Assembly: GCA_964415395.1 (NCBI GenBank)
Contig: CAYPZU010000011.1
Location: 1-43,158, forward strand
Direction of reading: 5' to 3'
Source of the DNA: CAYPZU01 sp964415395
Lineage (GTDB): Bacteria > Chlamydiota > Chlamydiia > Chlamydiales > SM23-39
DNA length: 43,158 nucleotides
Below the pieces are notes generated by a model. That model saw nothing but the letters and a program-made list of their open reading frames with translations, did no database searches and had not been told where the DNA came from. The translations under genes were made by a program, and so were the position numbers. Position 1 is the first letter of the stretch. The number at the start of each line of letters is the position of its first letter. Of this stretch, positions 39,359 through 43,158 are shown piece by piece.

Positions 39359-40753
39359 ATGGCCGTTGATATTTCAATTATAAAAAATCCTGCACAGCAG
39401 CCTGGATTTGTTTTTCACGACAACCAAGTGATTCAGTCTAAACGGGGCCGCTACAGCCATCTGGCTGGTCAATTCGGGCTGTTTCCTGAGCGAAGGGCGC
39501 AAAGAAAGGGATTTTTTGACGAAATCCAGTCTATTTTCCAAAATCGGCTCGGCATCCAAAACCCGCGCATCTTTTCCAAGCTCTGGGATCAGGCGGCAAA
39601 CGCCGGGCGTTTTTCCTGGACTTCGGGCAACCCTCTCACGGTCGGGGAGTTCAACCGGATCGACCGGGCTTTAAGAGAAACTCTGGTTTATGAAGGGCAG
39701 GGGATGCAACCCGAGGGACGCGGCGGCGATCCCCAGGTCCACGAAATCATCGAATTTCTTCTCGGTAGAGGAATGCCTTCTAAATCCTGGGTCAATAAGC
39801 GGAATGTCAAAGGGATCCTTCTGAAAAAAGATCCTCAGCTTCTTCGGGCGATGCGGGAAGAGCTTCGGATTGTCCTGGAGTCTTGCTGCGCTCAAATGCC
39901 GGCGCCGGGAGATCGGCAAGAGCCGATGTTCCAGGCTTTTGTAGGCAATGTCGTCGCCTTGCTTCCTTATGCCTATCCGGAAGCCGGCGAGACGTTCTGC
40001 ATCCCGCAGAAGATCGACGGAGAGTGGCGCGCCGTTTCCTATACGGTCGACCGGAAGTTCGCTCTCAGTCCGAAGTGGTTTTCCTCGCCGATCGCTGCCT
40101 TCGGGCTCGTTTCTGAAGAAGGGCCGCCTCTCATCACTTTCCTCGGGACGACCTTCCCTGCGGGAGAAGGCTATGTCGCAACCCTTCTTTCGGACTTCAC
40201 TCCGGGGATGTCGGTGGGGCACGCCCCTTATCTTTATGGGAGAAAGCAGATCCGGGAGTGGCTGGAGGATAAACAGGATGTCCGTTTATACGGCGCCAGC
40301 CTCGGCGGTTCCCTCACAATGCAGCTGGCCCGCGACCAGAAAGAGAAGATCGGCCAGGTCAACGCCTACAACCCGGCGGGACTCTATCCCTGGAATTTCA
40401 GCAGCTATACGCCGCCTTCGGAAGTGAACATCTACTATCAGGAAAATGACCTGGTGGCGACGATGGGCGTTTTCCCTGAAGGAGATAACGTCAACGTCTA
40501 CCGCGTTATTCCAGGCAGCAGAGAAAACACCATGAAGGCGCACGCCCGGGTCTTTGCCGGCGCGGAAGAAGTGGCGCTGCTCAAGAGCGATTCTCAGTAT
40601 GAGAACGGACGGATCCCCAGAAAACTCCTGACGGCGCTCCATATGCTTTTGGGTCTGGCTCTTGCGTTCCTGCCGGTTCTTTTGGCTTATCTTCTCTATC
40701 TTTTCTTCGCAGCTCTTGCGAGGCCTGCCCTTTTTTTAGCGGCTAAGATTTAA
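39359..40753 (+). CDS. hydrolase-like protein with C-terminal membrane anchor
   Basis: The 464-residue protein has a polar N-terminal half of unknown type. The second half carries a GASLGGS nucleophile elbow (Ser314) in a lipase-like setting (GHAPYLYGR before it, NAYNPAGLYPW and VNIYYQENDLVATMG after it). The C-terminus is a hydrophobic hairpin (about residues 425-460: MLLGLALAFLPVLLAYLL, then ALARPALFL). Such chlamydial proteins are candidates for secreted or membrane-bound lipases, but neither a signal peptide nor secretion is shown. The start at 39359 follows AAAGGTGA. A TATAAT box lies at 39328-39333. Confidence 0.75.
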   Translation: MAVDISIIKNPAQQPGFVFHDNQVIQSKRGRYSHLAGQFGLFPERRAQRKGFFDEIQSIFQNRLGIQNPRIFSKLWDQAANAGRFSWTSGNPLTVGEFNRIDRALRETLVYEGQGMQPEGRGGDPQVHEIIEFLLGRGMPSKSWVNKRNVKGILLKKDPQLLRAMREELRIVLESCCAQMPAPGDRQEPMFQAFVGNVVALLPYAYPEAGETFCIPQKIDGEWRAVSYTVDRKFALSPKWFSSPIAAFGLVSEEGPPLITFLGTTFPAGEGYVATLLSDFTPGMSVGHAPYLYGRKQIREWLEDKQDVRLYGASLGGSLTMQLARDQKEKIGQVNAYNPAGLYPWNFSSYTPPSEVNIYYQENDLVATMGVFPEGDNVNVYRVIPGSRENTMKAHARVFAGAEEVALLKSDSQYENGRIPRKLLTALHMLLGLALAFLPVLLAYLLYLFFAALARPALFLAAKI

Positions 40754-41201
40754 GGACGCGCTCTACTTGCCTGAGTGTTGATTTTCCCTCGGGATGAACT
40801 ATTTTTTCTATTGCTTCAGAAAGAGTAAACCATTGACCGTTAGAAATTTCTTCTTTTTGGAGAGCGATTTTCCCTTCGACTTCTGCTAGGAAATAGAGAA
40901 CCTGCTTTAGGCACCGCTCCCCTTTTTTATACCAATAGAATTCTTCTAGGATCGGCTCGTGGTCGAAAAATTGGGCAATCTGAAGGCCTGTCTCTTCGGA
41001 AAGCTCCCGGATAGCAGCTTCCCGGCTTGTTTCGTTTTTCTCTCTATGTCCTTTAGGGCATCCCCAGTATTGTTCATATCCGCGGTATTGGATCAAAAAG
41101 ACGAGCCATCCGCCGTTTTCTTTTCGCAAGGGGACAATCCCTGCCGAGTCGATTAAAGGTTTATTTTGCATATGGGTCTGGTTGTTGGCGGCGAACATCA
41201 T
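40743..41201 (-). CDS. Nudix hydrolase
   Basis: The 152-residue protein has a complete Nudix box in two parts, GHREKNE then TSREAAIRELSEETGL, matching GX5EX7REUXEEXGU; the glutamates bind Mg. The start of the fold reads SAGIVPLRKENGG and FLIQYRGYEQYWGCPKG, as in bis(5'-nucleosyl) tetraphosphatases and MutT-like enzymes. It should clear Ap4A or a related nucleotide; Ap4A hydrolase (CT771) is known in Chlamydia. ATGs at 41201/41198 follow AAGAAG, and a later one at 41171 (MQNKPL) is also possible. The 3' end overlaps the convergent hydrolase-like gene by 11 bp. Confidence 0.9.
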   Translation of the reverse strand: MMFAANNQTHMQNKPLIDSAGIVPLRKENGGWLVFLIQYRGYEQYWGCPKGHREKNETSREAAIRELSEETGLQIAQFFDHEPILEEFYWYKKGERCLKQVLYFLAEVEGKIALQKEEISNGQWFTLSEAIEKIVHPEGKSTLRQVERVLKS

Positions 41202-41292
41202 ACACTTCTTATCATGAGGAGGCAAGTCGCTAATTTATTTAAATTAAATCTATGGTTATAGTTTTGTTCTGTTGCGAATATTAAATAATTAG

Positions 41293-41320
41293 TTGACTTA
41301 ATTATTTGGTTTGTTAAACT
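41293..41320 (+). promoter_or_regulatory. strong promoter of the 41398 gene
   Basis: TTGACT (41293-41298), a 16-bp AT-rich spacer and TAAACT (41315-41320), in a very AT-rich stretch. The transcript would start near 41327, with a leader of about 70 nt ending in AAGGAGG before the ATG. Confidence 0.7.
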
Positions 41321-41397
41321 AAGCCTAGGGGCGCGATGGGTCTGTCCAATTGCGCTGCTGAACACAACCCGGGCGTAGTTTAAGGAGGAAAAACCCA

Positions 41398-42363
41398 ATG
41401 TCTGACATGCAAGATTTAGACAGTACAAACGAGGGTCACTTCGACCCAATGGCTGTTCTCCCTGCACAAGAGGAGAAAGCTGAAACAAGAAGCTACAATC
41501 TGAAAGATCTCGACACCAATATGGACGGCCAGAGCTATTTTCTTGGCGAAGTCCCTCAAGTCAACCTGGTCGACCCGCAGGCTTTCCTGCCATTGAATTC
41601 CGACAGACTGGTCGGTTCGGTGAATGTCGTTGAGAAGCTCCTCAGCGAAGTCGGGATCCTGATCCAGGAAGAAGTGAACGCGATCCAGAAGCACCAGAGA
41701 AAAATCAATTTCTGGGAAGAGCGCATCGAAAAGAACAAAGCTCTCATTCAGAAAAACCTGAACGAGATCAAACAGAACAACACCGATGCTCTCTATGACA
41801 AAAAGAACCGCGACTATTGGTTCGGACGCACTGAAGAAGTCGAAACCGATTATTCTCATGCCGAAGTTTCTGCCCGTGTACAAGACTGGCAGTGGCTCAT
41901 CAAGAAATATGGCCTGAAGAATGCCGATGGAACTGAAATCGATGCGAAAAATTCCTGCGTCGAAGAGCTCTGCAACGGTGAAATTCAGAACCTCGCTGGA
42001 GAGTACCGCGCAGCCGCTAACCGCTACGAGCAAATGAGAAAAGAAAAAGAAAACGAAAACAGCCGCATGGTCCGCGAGAACGCGAAGTTCAAAAACGCGA
42101 ATGAGACGCTGCAGAATTACATTGCATCGACTTACGCGAATGAGATCGAGCCTCTCCAAGACGGCGTGCTCCTTCTGAAAGAGCTCGGAGTTAAACTGAA
42201 AGCCTTAGGTCAGGAAGGTTCTTCTGCTACCTTTGGCGAAATGAGATCTTGGGCTGAACCGTTCCTCAGCGAGTTCATTAAAGCAAACCCAAGAGTGCCT
42301 CAAGGAGTTGTCACTGAATTCAGAAAACTGACATCGATCCCGCTTCCAGCTGACCACTGCTAA
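41398..42363 (+). CDS. coiled-coil protein of unknown function, probably highly expressed
   Basis: The 321-residue protein is rich in Asn, Glu and Lys and mostly helical. The first 80 residues are acidic and flexible, without a signal peptide. Long coiled-coil stretches follow (about 85-125 and 190-240), and a helical C-terminus ends PLPADHC. I do not recognise the family. A near-consensus promoter, the strongest Shine-Dalgarno in the window (AAGGAGG, 9 nt before ATG) and an intrinsic terminator point to abundant single-gene expression. Codon use is cleaner than in neighbours (many AAC, GAG, CTG). It could be a structural or type III secreted protein; this is inference only. Confidence 0.85.
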   Translation: MSDMQDLDSTNEGHFDPMAVLPAQEEKAETRSYNLKDLDTNMDGQSYFLGEVPQVNLVDPQAFLPLNSDRLVGSVNVVEKLLSEVGILIQEEVNAIQKHQRKINFWEERIEKNKALIQKNLNEIKQNNTDALYDKKNRDYWFGRTEEVETDYSHAEVSARVQDWQWLIKKYGLKNADGTEIDAKNSCVEELCNGEIQNLAGEYRAAANRYEQMRKEKENENSRMVRENAKFKNANETLQNYIASTYANEIEPLQDGVLLLKELGVKLKALGQEGSSATFGEMRSWAEPFLSEFIKANPRVPQGVVTEFRKLTSIPLPADHC

Positions 42364-42390
42364 GGCATCTTTCCCTTTTCGCCAATCGAA

Positions 42391-42420
42391 GGCGCAGTCC
42401 TCCAAAGACTGCGCCTTTTT
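42391..42420 (+). terminator. rho-independent terminator of the 41398 gene
   Basis: GGCGCAGTC, a 7-nt loop and GACTGCGCC form a perfect 9-bp stem followed by TTTTT. Confidence 0.92.
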
Positions 42421-42940
42421 CATTTATATGGGAAGAACCTCTGGTTCCATAAATGTCCAATCAGCCTATTCTCATTTTCTTAACAAGAACTGCATGTTAA
42501 GGTTTTTGGAAGGCATATAATGTTATTCCACTCTTCAAAAAGGAACAGGATATGCAAGATCGCACCCCCCCCCTGAAAAGATGCTTTTCAGGGGCCCCGG
42601 GCGGCATGATGGGCAAGATAAGTTTAGTGAAATGATAAAGGCGATTTTCGGCTGAGAGGGTTTGAGGTAATTTTCCGAAGACGGAAGATCGGGATATTCA
42701 TTGTGATGCGAGAAAAAACAGGATGAAACGATCTATCTTGCCTATCATGCCGCTTGCGATCTTGCCTATCCTGTCCCTTCTTTTTCGAAATAAATTTTCT
42801 TTCTGTTTTTATCCTGCGCATCCTGTCGATCCTGTTATTCTTCTCTTCCTCGTCAATTGTTAGAGTCGTATCCGATTTGTCCGATACGGCCTCTTGAAGT
42901 TCTTTTTCTTTTTTTGACATTCCAGTAACCTTTCACGCTA
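42421..42940. repeat. long intergenic region with a hairpin and ATCCTG-type repeats
   Basis: About 520 bp without a convincing gene. A perfect 11-bp hairpin CCCCTGAAAAG-ATG-CTTTTCAGGGG lies at 42570-42594. From 42718 to 42840 the DNA consists largely of degenerate hexamers such as GCCTATCATG, TTGCCTATCCTG, ATCCTGCGCATCCTG and TCGATCCTG. Read on the other strand these give a fake protein tail rich in Asp, Arg and Gln. Confidence 0.65.
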
Positions 42941-43158
42941 TGCAGAAATCCGAGTTGGAAGAAATCTACCGGGCTCACCATGAGCGGGGAAAACGGTACG
43001 GCTACCTGTTTTGCCAAGGGGGCAGAGCTCCCTATTTGAAAGAGTGGATCGGAAAGGGCAAAAGGGTGCTCGATCTCGGGTGCCGCGACGGGCTGCTGAC
43101 CCAGTCGTGTGGGGTGGGCCATGAAATCGTCGGCGCCGACCTCGGCCAGAAAGCGCTC
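42941..43158 (+). CDS. SAM-dependent methyltransferase, 5' part
   Basis: The first 72 residues are visible and the frame runs off the window. After a helical lead (KSELEEIYRAHHERGKRYG) comes motif I of class I methyltransferases, RVLDLGCRDGLLT, which binds S-adenosylmethionine, then the acidic end of strand 2 (IVGADLG). The target is unknown. The start ATG 42941 has no clear Shine-Dalgarno site. TTGACA occurs at 42915-42920, but no -10 box follows at a sensible distance. Confidence 0.85.

Noticed and set aside
42624..42920. 98-codon minus-strand frame next to the methyltransferase
   Set aside because: The first 26 residues look protein-like and AAAGG lies upstream, but the rest is translated ATCCTG-type repeat, and no family is recognisable. 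It was treated as non-coding or, at best, a gene eroded by repeats.

Overview
The window looks like a chlamydial chromosome, most likely a Chlamydia-like (Parachlamydiales-type) amoeba or environmental symbiont rather than a Chlamydiaceae pathogen. The reasons are gene content and order. From memory of Chlamydia trachomatis, an O6-methylguanine methyltransferase, a YwqK-repeat lipoprotein, pheT, a small membrane gene, yidD, recO, a sigma54 response regulator with its kinase, and a cysteine-rich lipoprotein occur in the same order (around CT477 to CT466). A divergent efp/amn pair also matches (CT752/CT751). Base composition is near half GC by eye, and a run of 10 Ns shows this is a draft scaffold.

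Layout. 1-1.3 kb: end of a SNF2 helicase gene and a small coiled-coil gene with a near-perfect sigma54 promoter. 1.7-9.8 kb: lipoproteins, ogt, pheT, a LysM membrane protein, yidD and a zinc peptidase. 9.9-10.2 kb: tRNA-Leu(GAG) and tRNA-Arg(UCG). 10.2-13.1 kb: two transporters and recO. 13.1-17.8 kb: one tightly overlapping operon with a long ribosome hibernation factor, a PD-(D/E)XK protein and two MAF/DUF115 proteins around a YwqK-repeat protein. 17.9-23.4 kb: an ATP-grasp ligase, the CtcB/CtcC-like two-component pair, an M15-like lipoprotein and an unknown membrane protein. 23.5-24.1 kb: tRNA-Leu(CAA), then about 570 bp packed with hairpins and inverted partial copies of the tRNA 3' end, with the assembly gap inside. 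24.1-30 kb: an accessory-looking set (cyclase, aminoglycoside-type phosphotransferase, VOC, tRNA-binding protein, GNAT, MarR, amino acid antiporter, HAD phosphatase). 30-35.4 kb: aldo/keto reductase, an efp-epmA-glycosyltransferase operon, amn-comB, and an adenine phosphoribosyltransferase with an apparent export signal. 35.5-43.2 kb: amino acid permease, alpha/beta hydrolase, 14-TM MFS exporter, a membrane-anchored hydrolase-like protein, a Nudix hydrolase, a probably highly expressed coiled-coil protein of unknown function, repeat-rich intergenic DNA and the start of a methyltransferase gene.

How the genes may work together. The sigma54 activator and kinase share the window with a sigma54-type promoter. 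EF-P is encoded with the enzyme that modifies its Lys34. AMP nucleosidase and adenine phosphoribosyltransferase are opposite steps of adenine salvage. The most unusual structure is the tail of both tRNA-Leu genes. In each, the T-arm/acceptor 3' end is repeated in inverted (and again forward) orientation around strong hairpins, and in one copy a 22-nt palindrome sits exactly between the T-arm and acceptor sequences.
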